Below the pieces are notes generated by a model. It did not search any database, had not been told where the DNA came from, and saw nothing but the letters and a program-made list of their open reading frames with translations. A program made the position numbers and the translations under genes. From Actinoplanes sp. L3-i22 (GTDB lineage Bacteria; Actinomycetota; Actinomycetes; Mycobacteriales; Micromonosporaceae): 64,000 nt of DNA. Below, piece by piece: positions 33,272 through 42,026 of this stretch (its first letter is position 1; every line of letters begins with the position of its first letter). The DNA lies in contig NZ_AP024745.1 of NCBI RefSeq assembly GCF_019704555.1, positions 6,146,501 to 6,210,500 of the forward strand, written 5' to 3'.

Positions 33272-33910
33272 GTGACATTCACGGGGATGCGGCTCCTGTC
33301 GCAGCGGTCCAGGCTTCTGACCTTCGCGATCCTGCTCGGCCTGCTGGCCGGCACGCTCGCGGTGGCTCGCCCGGCGCGCGCGGCCGGCTACGGCTACTGG
33401 ATGATCAAGAGCGAGGTCTACGGCAAGTGTCTCAGCACCAACCTGGCCACCTCGCCGGCCGGCGGCGTGACCCATCAGGTGTACCTGACCACCTGTAACC
33501 CGGCCACCACGCACCAGTGGTGGCAGGTCAACGTGGGCGGTCTGGACGACAAGGTCACCAGCTGGGTGAAGGACGACGGCTACTACTGGGAGCTCAGCGC
33601 GAACGGCTCCCCGCTGCTCGGCGTCGAGGGCATCCACGCCGTCTACACCGCCCGCCAGTCGGACGTCGACGGCCACAAGTGGACCCTGGGCAGTGGCGGC
33701 CCGATCGAGTTCATCAACAGGTCCAAGTACGAGAACACCCAGTGGCTGTTGAGCGCCTCGGACCAGAACCCGTACGCCGGTGGCGGCTACCGCGTCTACA
33801 CCTCGAAGTTGCGTAGCCCGGCCGCGCCCGCGCAGTGGTGGGTCCTCACCACCCAGAACTCCGCTGGCCCGCCGCCGTGCGCCACCTGCATCGTCACGCC
33901 CCGATCGTGA
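33272..33910 (+). CDS. Secreted ricin/lectin-like beta-trefoil protein
   Basis: This is a 212-residue exported protein. A signal peptide (residues ~10-36: LLTFAILLGLLAGTLAVARPARAA, cleaved after ARA) is followed by a domain with repeated aromatic blocks: GKCLSTNLATSPAGGVTHQVYLTTCNPATTHQWWQVN, EFINRSKYENTQWLLSASDQN and AQWWVLTTQN. The Q-x-W motifs and the KCL start are typical of ricin-type trefoil carbohydrate binders. The C-terminus has a CATC pair. GAGAGGCGAA precedes the GTG at 33272. It likely binds extracellular glycan; ligand unknown. Confidence 0.8.
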   Translation: MTFTGMRLLSQRSRLLTFAILLGLLAGTLAVARPARAAGYGYWMIKSEVYGKCLSTNLATSPAGGVTHQVYLTTCNPATTHQWWQVNVGGLDDKVTSWVKDDGYYWELSANGSPLLGVEGIHAVYTARQSDVDGHKWTLGSGGPIEFINRSKYENTQWLLSASDQNPYAGGGYRVYTSKLRSPAAPAQWWVLTTQNSAGPPPCATCIVTPRS

Positions 33911-34013
33911 CGTGACGGGCGGCGCCCGGCCCGACGGCCGGGTGCCGCCCGTTGACACGCCACCGCTCGTGCCGTAAGCCCGGAGGCCAGACCCGAGCGA
34001 ACCGGAGACGCCC

Positions 34014-34340
34014 ATGGTGACCGTCCGTCAGCCCCTCGTCGAGCGCACGGCGCGGCTCGTGCTCGCCGGCTATCTCCTGGCGCTGCTGCTCACCGCGATC
34101 GCGGCCGGCGCCGGCCGGATCGAGCTCACGCTCTTCGCCTGGGCCTGGCTGGCGGTGCCGGTCATCGCCTTCGGCCAGTCGGTGTGGACGGCCGCCCGCG
34201 CCCGCCGCGCCACCGACCCGGCCCGCGCGGCCGACCTGTCCCTGCAGGCCGCCATCCAGCTGATCATCGGCCTGCTCCTGCTCGGCTCGTTCCTCTACAA
34301 CTGGTACCGCGCACCCCAGGCCTTCCTCAACTGGTGGTGA
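34014..34340 (+). CDS. Small membrane protein of unknown function
   Basis: This 108-residue protein has two or three hydrophobic helices (LVLAGYLLALLLTAIAAGAGRI, LTLFAWAWLAVPVIAFGQSVW, IQLIIGLLLLGSFLYNW). Its codon use is normal and the start sits at a clean ATG after a purine-rich stretch (GGAGACGCCC). It is probably a cytoplasmic membrane protein; no family is recognised. It lies just upstream of dispersed repeat copy C. Confidence 0.68.
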   Translation: MVTVRQPLVERTARLVLAGYLLALLLTAIAAGAGRIELTLFAWAWLAVPVIAFGQSVWTAARARRATDPARAADLSLQAAIQLIIGLLLLGSFLYNWYRAPQAFLNWW

Positions 34341-34386
34341 CGTCGAACAGCGATTCCCGCACCATCGCTCCGCCCGGGTTTTTGGC

Positions 34387-34523
34387 ACCGCAACCACCCT
34401 CGGACGTCGCCCTGGAGGGTCTCGCGTTTTGGGCGCCCCGCGCCCTGCGAGGCCCGGAAGGGTCCCCGCGGGAGCGACGATCAGTTATTGGCCGCAGCGT
34501 GGGAAATGCTGAATTTGATCTTC
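34387..34523 (+). repeat. Dispersed intergenic repeat, copy C
   Basis: It is closest to copy B: both begin ACCGCAACCACCC and share GGGCGCCCCG, GCCCTGCGAGGCCCGGAAG-type text, GTCCCCGCGGGAGCGACGATCAGTTAT and GGCCGCAGC before the terminal TTGATCTTC. The element ends 2 bp before the stop of the convergent TPR gene. Confidence 0.92.
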
Positions 34524-34525
34524 GT

Positions 34526-36001
34526 CTATCCTGCGTAGCGGGGTTGCTGGAGGCTGCGGCGGAACTCCGCGTGGGCGCTCCGGAAGACCGCGTTGAGGCG
34601 TTCCAGCTCGGTTTCGGTGGGTTCGCGGCGCAGGTGGACGCCGATCTTGAATTCGCCGTCCTCGATCGTCACGTCGAGGCGTTCGAGCAGGTCCGTGGGC
34701 AGGCGGGTGAGCACGAACTCGCGGAAGGCGTCGGCGATCGTGCCCGGCATGTCGCCGCAGCCGCAGGTCCGGCCGTCGAGGACGGCGCCGAGGTGGCTGC
34801 GGCCGGCGAGCGCGTCCGGGTGCGCAGGCCCGAGCAGCGGCAGGCCCTCCTCGAGGACCCGCTGCGCCTCCGGCAGCCGCGCCTCGTGCTGGAAGAAGAG
34901 GCCGAGCGCGACCAACGCCCGGCCGACCGTCTCGTGATCGGCGCCGCGGCGGGCCTGGGTCAGCGCCGCGGTCAGCCGGTACTCCGCGGGCGCGGTGCTA
35001 CCGAGCTCGTTCAGGGCGAGGCCCCAGTTGCGCAGCACCTGGCTCTGCAGCTCCGGGCGGCCGACCTGATCCGCCCGGCGGTAGGCGGCCTCGTAGGTCC
35101 GCAGCGCCGCGTCGTCGTCGCCGGTCTCGCTCTGCGCCATCGCCAGCCCGAGCGCGGCCGTCACCGCGTCCTCCAGCCGCCCCTGCCGGTCGTAGGAGTC
35201 GAGCACCCGCTCGATCGCCTCGACCCGGCCGGACTGGTCGCCGAGGTCGCTGCTCAGGTTCGCCAGCGCGGACAGCGCGTTCAGCGTCGCCTGGTGATCC
35301 GCGCCCAGCCTGGTCCCGACCGCGTCGATCAGGGCGGCGAGCAGCTCCTTCGACGCCGGGTCGGCGTGGTCGAGCCGGGTCACCACGGCGCCCGCGAGCT
35401 CCTCGACGACCGGGTCCGGCAGCTGGTCGAGGCCGACGAACAGCGGCTCACCGGTGCCGCCGGCGTGCACGATCGCCGCCCGCAGCGCCAGCGCGGTCGC
35501 CACCCGGGCGTGCCCGTTGCGCCAGAAGTTCGCCACCGCCTCCTCGACGACCTGGCGGGCCCGCGCCCCGTCGCCGCGTTCGAGCAGCAGGTCGGCGAGG
35601 GGTTCGAGGCCGAAGGCGTACCCGGCGTGCTCCCGGCCGTAGAACGCCAGCCGCTCCTGGACACCCTCCCGCAGCGACGCCTCGGCCTCGTCCAGCCGGC
35701 CGGCCAGCCGCAGCGCCATGCCGAGATTCATCCGGTACGTCAGCTGGTCCTTGTGCGTCTCGTGGTCCCGCGGCGGCGCCGACGCGGCCTGCCGGTAGCA
35801 CTCGATCGCCCGGTCCAGCTGGTCCGCGTTGAGCAGGACGTTGCCGAGGTCGCACTGGGCCGAGGCCCACGCCGGGCTGCCCGTGCCGTGCTTGTCGGCG
35901 GCCGAGCGCAGCTCCCGGGACATCAGGCTCTCGGCATCGACCAGGCGCCCCTCCCGCAGGAGCGCGAATGCCACATCGACCGGACTCGGTGTCGTCGTCA
36001 C
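34526..36001 (-). CDS. Tetratricopeptide-repeat protein
   Basis: This is a 491-residue protein of predicted helix-turn-helix TPR repeats across residues ~5-410: for example SAQCDLGNVLLNADQLDRAIECYRQAASAP, LGMALRLAGRLDEAEASLREGVQERLAFYG, LGLAMAQSETGDDDAALRTYEAAYRRA and LVALGLFFQHEARLPEAQRVLEEG. The C-terminal 70 residues include a CGCGD pocket and PTDLLERLDVTIEDGEFKIGVHLRREPTETELERL. It is likely a cytoplasmic scaffold or adapter; no enzyme motif is seen. Common in Actinoplanes. Divergent from a hypothetical gene, 55 bp apart. Confidence 0.82.
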   Translation of the reverse strand: MTTTPSPVDVAFALLREGRLVDAESLMSRELRSAADKHGTGSPAWASAQCDLGNVLLNADQLDRAIECYRQAASAPPRDHETHKDQLTYRMNLGMALRLAGRLDEAEASLREGVQERLAFYGREHAGYAFGLEPLADLLLERGDGARARQVVEEAVANFWRNGHARVATALALRAAIVHAGGTGEPLFVGLDQLPDPVVEELAGAVVTRLDHADPASKELLAALIDAVGTRLGADHQATLNALSALANLSSDLGDQSGRVEAIERVLDSYDRQGRLEDAVTAALGLAMAQSETGDDDAALRTYEAAYRRADQVGRPELQSQVLRNWGLALNELGSTAPAEYRLTAALTQARRGADHETVGRALVALGLFFQHEARLPEAQRVLEEGLPLLGPAHPDALAGRSHLGAVLDGRTCGCGDMPGTIADAFREFVLTRLPTDLLERLDVTIEDGEFKIGVHLRREPTETELERLNAVFRSAHAEFRRSLQQPRYAG

Positions 36002-36056
36002 GAGCCGAGATTCTAGGGGCCGGCAAAATGTCGGTGGGGGCTTCTACGGTGTCGGC

Positions 36057-36773
36057 ATGGCTCTCATCTACGCGTTCCGCGACGAGGCGGGGCACTGGCA
36101 CGGTGACCCCGCCGGTCACCCACCCGACGGCGAATCCATCCTGACGTTCCGGCCCGGTCCCGGTGATCCCGGGTGGCGCAGTCCCTTCGCCGGGCAGGCG
36201 CTGGTCGTCCGGATGGCCGGGATCGTGGCCGCCACACCCGGCCTGGTCAGGTATTTCCTGGACGACGAGACGTCCTGCTATGCCACCCGCGCGGTGGAGC
36301 GGGAGCTGTTCGGGCCCGAGGTCGCCGCCGCCCGGCGCCTGGCCCGCTGGCCGCCCGCACCGCCGGCGGCCCGGCCCGAGGAGCCCGGCGAGCGGCGCTA
36401 CGACCTGACCCTGGCGCCCGAGCCGGACGGGCTGGCCGTCGAGATCACCGGGGCCGACCGCGACGGGCGGGTGATCGCGCACGTCCAGGGGCATCTGCCC
36501 GGCGCCGACCTGGCCCTGGTCGGCCGGCTGCTGCTCGACGCGGTGGCGCCGCGGCACGGCCGGTGGACGCCGGCGGAGGTGGCGCTCGCGGTTCGCCGGC
36601 ACGGCGAGGGGGCCGAGGTGGACGAGATCGCCGCCGAGTTGCGGCGGACCGGGCGCAGCGTGCGGTTCAAGCTGCACTACCTCGGGCTGGTGCCGCTCCC
36701 GGCGGCCGAGGCACGACGGTCCGGCGCCGCGCATCGGCGGGGCCGGGGCCGCGCACGGGTCGTCCCGGGCTGA
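36057..36773 (+). CDS. Hypothetical protein with an HTH-like C-terminus
   Basis: This 238-residue protein has no clear family. The N-terminal part is rich in aromatic and glycine residues (MALIYAFRDEAGHWHGDPAGHPPDGE), and the middle is an amphipathic beta-rich segment (RYDLTLAPEPDGLAVEITGADRDG). The last ~75 residues (RWTPAEVALAVRRHGEGAEVDEIAAELRRTGRSVRFKLHYLGLVPL) look like a homeodomain-type winged helix fold, so DNA binding is possible. The ATG at 36057 follows GGTGTCGGC closely. Confidence 0.65.
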   Translation: MALIYAFRDEAGHWHGDPAGHPPDGESILTFRPGPGDPGWRSPFAGQALVVRMAGIVAATPGLVRYFLDDETSCYATRAVERELFGPEVAAARRLARWPPAPPAARPEEPGERRYDLTLAPEPDGLAVEITGADRDGRVIAHVQGHLPGADLALVGRLLLDAVAPRHGRWTPAEVALAVRRHGEGAEVDEIAAELRRTGRSVRFKLHYLGLVPLPAAEARRSGAAHRRGRGRARVVPG

Positions 36774-36859
36774 CTGTTGCGCGGAGATTTCGGCGGCGTT
36801 ACGTTGCCTGCATCGACAGACGTCGCTGCAATCGGGCGGCCCATCCGAAGGGCGGGTCC

Positions 36860-38080
36860 ATGTCCATCAGTCGCCGCACAGTCCTGACCGCCGGCGCGGG
36901 CGCCGCCGCCGGCGCCCTCGTCCCCGGCCTCGCCCAGGCCGCGGCGCCCACCGCCGTCACGTTCCGGCTGGACGCGGAGACTCTCGACGGCGGCGAGCAG
37001 GTCGTCTCGCTCACCCTGGGCACCGGGAAGCTCGGCCCGATCGCCCCGGCCGGCCTCACCACCGGCAGCTTCACCGTGCACGCCAAGGCGACGAGTCCGA
37101 TTCCGATCGCGGACGGAGATCAGATCTTCTCCGAGTACGACCTGGACCGCCCGGTGACCAGCGCCCGCCTCGACCGCCACGGCGACATCGTCCTGGGCCT
37201 GAGCTACGCGGAGGGCCAGCTCGGCGGCGGCACCCTGGGCTACATCGCGAGCCGGGGCCGCAACGTCCGCCTCGACCTCGAATACACGATCACGCAGCGG
37301 AAACCGCTCGTGCTGCGCACCGGCCGCCCGCTCACGATCAGCCGGTTCACCCAGGGACGGCTGGCGAACCCGGAGGTCGACGCGTTCGGCCAGCACGTCT
37401 CCGGCGCCGGCCTGAAGTACCGGCTGTACTCGCCGGCCGAGGCGCGCGGCCGCCGCCCGCTGATCGTCTGGCTGCACGGCGGCGGCGAGGGCGCCTCCCT
37501 CCCGGACGGCTACTACGACAACGAGACCACGCTGCGGGCGAACCGCGGGGCGCTCGGGTTCGCCACCCCGGAGGCCCAGCGGATCTTCGCCGGGGCCTAC
37601 GTGGTCGCCCCGCAGAGCACGTCGTACTGGATCGAGGACGGCGACCGGTTCGCCCCGCAGATCCGCGCGATCGTCGCCGAGGTCTCCCGGCGGCACCACG
37701 TCGACCCGGACCGGATCTACGTCGCCGGGTGCAGCAACGGCGGCTACATGAGCCTGAAGATGACCACCGTCTACCCGCGCCTGTTCGCCGCCTCGGTCCC
37801 GATCTGCGGCGTCGTCGAGGACCTGATCCCGGACCCTGCCCTGGCCGGGATCAGCACGCCGACCTGGCTGGTCGCGTCCCTCGACGACGACACGGTCGAC
37901 CCGCTGGCCAACACCGTCCACGCCCACGAGCTGATCCCGCGGTCGCTGGTCAGCCTCTACGACCACGTGATCTGGAACGACCATCAGTTCCCCGGCCACT
38001 GGTCGTGGATCTACGTGGCCCGCAACGCCCCGGCCGTCCACGGCACCCACGTCTGGCAGTGGATGGCCCGCCGGCGATGA
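36860..38080 (+). CDS. Tat-exported alpha/beta-hydrolase (feruloyl/acetyl-xylan-type esterase)
   Basis: This 406-residue protein carries a Tat signal (SISRRTVLTAGAGAAAGALVPGLAQAA, cleaved near residue 29). An Ig-like N-terminal domain is followed by an alpha/beta-hydrolase core: PLIVWLHGGGEG, the nucleophile elbow GCSNGGYMS (Ser in G-x-S-x-G) near residue 292, VASLDDDTVDP with the acid and NDHQFPGHWSW with the His. This matches secreted esterases that act on polysaccharide esters or feruloylated xylan. It precedes, convergent with only 3 bp between stops, a GH78 rhamnosidase, so the region looks like plant-glycan degradation. The ATG at 36860 directly opens the signal peptide. Confidence 0.88.
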   Translation: MSISRRTVLTAGAGAAAGALVPGLAQAAAPTAVTFRLDAETLDGGEQVVSLTLGTGKLGPIAPAGLTTGSFTVHAKATSPIPIADGDQIFSEYDLDRPVTSARLDRHGDIVLGLSYAEGQLGGGTLGYIASRGRNVRLDLEYTITQRKPLVLRTGRPLTISRFTQGRLANPEVDAFGQHVSGAGLKYRLYSPAEARGRRPLIVWLHGGGEGASLPDGYYDNETTLRANRGALGFATPEAQRIFAGAYVVAPQSTSYWIEDGDRFAPQIRAIVAEVSRRHHVDPDRIYVAGCSNGGYMSLKMTTVYPRLFAASVPICGVVEDLIPDPALAGISTPTWLVASLDDDTVDPLANTVHAHELIPRSLVSLYDHVIWNDHQFPGHWSWIYVARNAPAVHGTHVWQWMARRR

Positions 38081-38083
38081 CCG

Positions 38084-40273
38084 TCAGCCCGGCAGCTCCA
38101 CGTCCGGCTGCCCGGGCAGCGACAGCACCCCGGTCACCCCCTCGGGGAGCCGCGCGTCGACCTGGAGCACCCCGTCGACGATCTCCCAGTCCACCTCGAT
38201 CCGGCCGTGCCGGGTGTCCAGAGCGGACCGGCACCAGGTCAGCCCGCCACCGGGGCGCGGCGCGACGAGGACCCGGGCGTATCCGGGTTCGAGCGGCGCG
38301 ATCCCGCCGACGGTCCGGTGCATCCAGTCCGCGACCGCCCCGAGGGCGTAGTGGTTGAAGCTGGTCATCTCCCCCGGGTTGACCGTCCCGTCCGGCAGCA
38401 TCGAGTCCCAGCGCTCCCAGATCGTGGTCGCGCCCATCGTCACCGGGTACAGCCAGGACGGGCACTCCTTCTCCAGGAGCAGGCGGTACGCCGCGTCCAG
38501 GTGCCCGGTCCGGGTCAGCGCGTCGGTGATGTACGGCGTCCCGGCGAACCCGGTCGACACCCGGTACCCGCTCTCGGCCACCAGCGCCGCCAGCCGCTCC
38601 CCCGCGGCCGCCTCCCGCGCGGGCGGCAGCAGGCCGAAGACGATCGCCAGCGTGTAGACCGTGGCGCAGTCCGACCGGATCACCCCGTCCGCCCCGACGT
38701 ACTCCGTGCTGAACGCCGCCCGCACGTCGGCGGCCAGCGACCGGAACTCGGCCTCGTCCGCCGCGTGCCCGAGCAGCCCGGACACCTCGGCGACGATCGA
38801 CAGCGACCGGTAGTACGCCGCGGTCGCCACCACCCCGGGGTCGGCCTTGGCCTTGGCCGGCCCGTCCGGCGGCGCGTCCGGGTCGAGCCAGTCCCCGAAC
38901 TGGAACGACGCGTCCCACACCCCGGTCGGCGAGAGCAGGGTGCGGACCCGGCGGACGTGCGCGGTCATCGAGTCGTACCGGTCCTCGAGGATCGCGCGGT
39001 CGCCGTACGCCTGCCAGAGCGCCCACGGCACCCACACCGCGGCGTCCGACCAGAACGCCGTACTGTCCGGGTCCGGGAATTCCGGCGGGTGCGGCTGGAA
39101 CTTCAGGATGTCCGGGATCACGAAGGACACCAGCCCGCCGGCCGCCTTCTGCTCGGCGGCCAGGTCGGCGAGCCAGTCGGCGAGGAACGACCCGACGTCG
39201 AACAGGTAGGCCGCCGACGCCGCGAACACCGCGATGTCCCCGGTCCAGCCGAGCCGCTCGTTGCGCTGCGGGCAGTCGGTGGGCAGGTCCAGGAAGTTGC
39301 CCCGGGTGCTCCACACGACGTTGCGGTGCAGCTGGTTGAGCAGCTCGTCGGAGCACTCGAAGGTGCCGGTCCGGCGGATCGCCGAGTGCACGACCACCGC
39401 TTCCAGGTCGTCGACCGCGTCCACGCCGGTGATCTCGGCGTACCGGAAGCCGTGGAAGGTCATCGTCGGTTCGAAGAAGTCGGCGCCGCCACTGAGCAGG
39501 TACCGGTCGGTCGCCTGGGCGTCGCGCAGCGGCCGCACCCCGAGCTCGCCGTCCTCCAGGACCTCGGCGTGCCGTACCCGGACCTCCGTCCCGGCCGGCC
39601 CGGTGACCGTGAACCGCACCCAGCCGACCAGGTTCTGCCCGAAATCGATCAGGGTCCGCCCGGCCGGCGAGGTCCAGACCTTCGCCGGCGGCACGCTCTC
39701 CTGCCGGGTCACCACCGGGCCGACGTACGGCGTGAGCCGCCCCCGGTCGAAGTCGAGCACCCGCACCGGCAGCGACCACTCCGGGGTACCGCCGCGCCGC
39801 CGGGCGTCGATGGTCATCCCGTCGTACAGGTCGTCGGCGAGCACGTCGGACCCGCCGGCGGTCCACGTCTCGTCGGTGCCGAACACCCGCCGGCTCCCGT
39901 CGGTGAACGTGACGTCGAGCTCCGCGATCAGGCCGAGCCGGTCGCCGTAGAAGGCCCGCCCGCCCATGAACCCGAGCCGCCCCCGGTACCAGCCGTTGCC
40001 GACCAGCACGGTGATCACGTTCTCGGCGGCGAGCAGGCCGGTGACGTCGTGGCTGAGGTAGCGCAGCCGGTGCTCGTAGGAGCTCCAGCCCGGGCTGAGC
40101 ACGTCGTCGCCGACCGGCCGGCCGTTGATCCGCGCCTCGTGCACGCCGAGGCTGCTGATCCGCAGGGTGGCCCGGGCGATCGTGCCGGGTCCCAGCGCGA
40201 CTTCGGTACGGAAGAGGGGCGCGCTGCCCAGCTCGACGGCCGGGCTGATCATCCGCGCAGTCCATTGACGCAT
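38084..40273 (-). CDS. GH78 alpha-L-rhamnosidase
   Basis: This is a 729-residue glycoside hydrolase of family 78. The N-terminal beta domains contain EARINGRPVGDDVLSPGWSSYEHRLRY and NVITVLVGNGWYRGRLGFMGG. The diagnostic catalytic-domain segment NFLDLPTDCPQRNERLGWTGDIAVF is at about residue 345, and the GxxFxxWTxDxG-like helices and a C-terminal beta domain follow (WTGGYGATTIWERWDSMLPDG region; MTSFNHYALGAVADWMHRTVGGI). No signal peptide is visible, so it acts intracellularly on rhamnosides brought in by the adjacent ABC transporter. It is the last gene of that four-gene operon; the ATG at 40273 lies 14 bp after the permease. Confidence 0.95.
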   Translation of the reverse strand: MRQWTARMISPAVELGSAPLFRTEVALGPGTIARATLRISSLGVHEARINGRPVGDDVLSPGWSSYEHRLRYLSHDVTGLLAAENVITVLVGNGWYRGRLGFMGGRAFYGDRLGLIAELDVTFTDGSRRVFGTDETWTAGGSDVLADDLYDGMTIDARRRGGTPEWSLPVRVLDFDRGRLTPYVGPVVTRQESVPPAKVWTSPAGRTLIDFGQNLVGWVRFTVTGPAGTEVRVRHAEVLEDGELGVRPLRDAQATDRYLLSGGADFFEPTMTFHGFRYAEITGVDAVDDLEAVVVHSAIRRTGTFECSDELLNQLHRNVVWSTRGNFLDLPTDCPQRNERLGWTGDIAVFAASAAYLFDVGSFLADWLADLAAEQKAAGGLVSFVIPDILKFQPHPPEFPDPDSTAFWSDAAVWVPWALWQAYGDRAILEDRYDSMTAHVRRVRTLLSPTGVWDASFQFGDWLDPDAPPDGPAKAKADPGVVATAAYYRSLSIVAEVSGLLGHAADEAEFRSLAADVRAAFSTEYVGADGVIRSDCATVYTLAIVFGLLPPAREAAAGERLAALVAESGYRVSTGFAGTPYITDALTRTGHLDAAYRLLLEKECPSWLYPVTMGATTIWERWDSMLPDGTVNPGEMTSFNHYALGAVADWMHRTVGGIAPLEPGYARVLVAPRPGGGLTWCRSALDTRHGRIEVDWEIVDGVLQVDARLPEGVTGVLSLPGQPDVELPG

Positions 40274-40287
40274 TGTTGTGAAACCTT

Positions 40288-41118
40288 TCAGCCCTTGACG
40301 GAGCCGGCGACCATGCCGGACACGATCTGTCGCTGGAACACCGCGAACATGATCAATGGAGGGATCGTGACCAGCAGGATGTCCATGAACAGCAGGTTGT
40401 AGGAGTTGGTGTACTGGCCCTGGAAGTTGAACAGGGTCAGCTGCACGGTGGCGTTCTCGTCCCCGGGCAGGAAGTAGAGCGGGCTGGCGAAGTCGTTCCA
40501 GATGAACACGCTCTGGACCACCACGACGGTCACGATGATCGGGCGCAGCAGCGGGAACACCACCCGGAAGAACAGGCTCAGCGGCCCGGCCCCGTCGATC
40601 GTCGCCGCCTCGTCCAGCTCCCGCGGGATGCCGGCGATAAAAGCCTGGAAGAGCAGGACACAAAACGCCATCGCGTACGCGATCTCCACCAGGATCAGTC
40701 CCGGCATGGTCTTGAACAGCCCGGTCTTCTGCAGCACCCAGATCGTCGGCACCACGGCCGGCGGGATCACCAGGCCGGAAAGGATGACCAGGTTGAGCCC
40801 GCTGGTCCAGCGCGACCTGCGCCGCTCCAGCACGAACGCGGCCATCGCGGCCAGGACCACCACCACCGCGACGCTGACCACGGTCAGGATCGTCGAGTTG
40901 ATGAACGCGACGATCAGCAGGTAGTCCCGCGCCTCGAAGACGGCCTGCAGATTCTGGACGAACGCCCACTGCGTCGGCCAGGAGAACTGCAGGAACGCCG
41001 CGTCCTGCTGGGTCTTCGACGCGGTCAGCAGGATGAACGCGAACGGGATCAGGAAGACCACCCCGAACAGGATGATCGAGAAGCTGCTCAGGAGCCACGA
41101 GCGTCGCTGCGTCATCAT
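40288..41118 (-). CDS. ABC sugar permease, MalG-like
   Basis: This 276-residue inner-membrane permease has six helices. The EAA loop that contacts the ATPase is IPRELDEAATIDGAGPLSLFFRVVFPLLRP, and WPTQWAFVQNLQAVFEA precedes it. It belongs to the CUT1 group that imports oligosaccharides with a MalK-type ATPase supplied from elsewhere (none here). The start at 41118 overlaps the upstream permease stop as ATGA, and a second ATG follows directly. It lies 14 bp ahead of the GH78 gene. Confidence 0.93.
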   Translation of the reverse strand: MMTQRRSWLLSSFSIILFGVVFLIPFAFILLTASKTQQDAAFLQFSWPTQWAFVQNLQAVFEARDYLLIVAFINSTILTVVSVAVVVVLAAMAAFVLERRRSRWTSGLNLVILSGLVIPPAVVPTIWVLQKTGLFKTMPGLILVEIAYAMAFCVLLFQAFIAGIPRELDEAATIDGAGPLSLFFRVVFPLLRPIIVTVVVVQSVFIWNDFASPLYFLPGDENATVQLTLFNFQGQYTNSYNLLFMDILLVTIPPLIMFAVFQRQIVSGMVAGSVKG

Positions 41119-42026
41119 GACTCCTTGCGGTTGAAGAACCAGAACAGCGGCAGCACGAGCAGGATGACCAGCAGGAACAGCACGACGTTGCCGGCCGTGG
41201 AGAGGCCGTAGAAGCCGGCCTGGTACTGCTTGTAGACCACCGACGCCATCACGTCCGAGGTGAAGCCCGGCCCGCCCTTGGTCATCGCCCAGATCAGGTC
41301 GAACTTGCGCAGCCCGCCGATCAGCGACAGCAGGATCACCGAGATCGTGGCCGGCCTGGCCAGCGGCAGCGTGACGTTGCGGAACCGCTGCCAGGCGCCG
41401 GCACCGTCCATCCGGGCGGCCTCGAAGTACTCGCCGGGGATGGACAGGATGCCGGCCATGTAGATCACCGTGGCCAGCCCGACGCCCTGCCAGACGTCGA
41501 CCAGCGCGACCGACAGCAGCGCCCAGCTCGGGTCGGCCAGCCAGGCCGGCCCGGTGATCCCGACCAGGTCGAGCGCCTGGTTGAGGACACCCCGGGTCGG
41601 GTGCATCAGCACCTGGAAGGTCAGCCCGACGCCGATCGTGCTGACCAGCACCGGGAAGAACGCGACCGAGCGCATGAACCCGCGGCCCAGGATCGGCCCG
41701 GTCAGCAGCACGGCCAGGGCCATTCCGAGCACGACCTTCAGCCCGCAGGTGACCACCGCGTAGATCAGCGTGTGCCACAGCCCGGAGGCGAGCGCCGGCT
41801 CCCTGAAGAACTGCACGTAGTTGTCGAGGCCGATGAACTCCTGGTCGAACAGCGTCCAGCGGGTCAGGCTGAACCAGAACGCCATCACCGACGGGACCAG
41901 GAAGAAGACGGCGAAGATCACGCCGCCGGGAATCAGGAACCAATAGGGGTACGACGTTTTCCGCCGGTCCCGCGGTGGCGACGAATCGCGCGTCGCCACC
42001 GCGGACGGCTCGGTGAGGGTGGCCAT
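41115..42026 (-). CDS. ABC sugar permease, MalF-like
   Basis: This 303-residue membrane protein has the CUT1 permease fold. After a cytoplasmic N-tail (SPPRDRRKTSYPYWFLIPGG) come six helices, with the EAA loop IPGEYFEAARMDGAGAWQRFRNVTLPLARPATISV and the conserved GGPGFTSDVMASVVYKQYQ. The start at 42026 overlaps the last base of the binding-protein stop (TGATG). It pairs with the MalG-like permease to form the membrane channel for rhamnoside uptake. Confidence 0.93.
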   Translation of the reverse strand: MATLTEPSAVATRDSSPPRDRRKTSYPYWFLIPGGVIFAVFFLVPSVMAFWFSLTRWTLFDQEFIGLDNYVQFFREPALASGLWHTLIYAVVTCGLKVVLGMALAVLLTGPILGRGFMRSVAFFPVLVSTIGVGLTFQVLMHPTRGVLNQALDLVGITGPAWLADPSWALLSVALVDVWQGVGLATVIYMAGILSIPGEYFEAARMDGAGAWQRFRNVTLPLARPATISVILLSLIGGLRKFDLIWAMTKGGPGFTSDVMASVVYKQYQAGFYGLSTAGNVVLFLLVILLVLPLFWFFNRKES

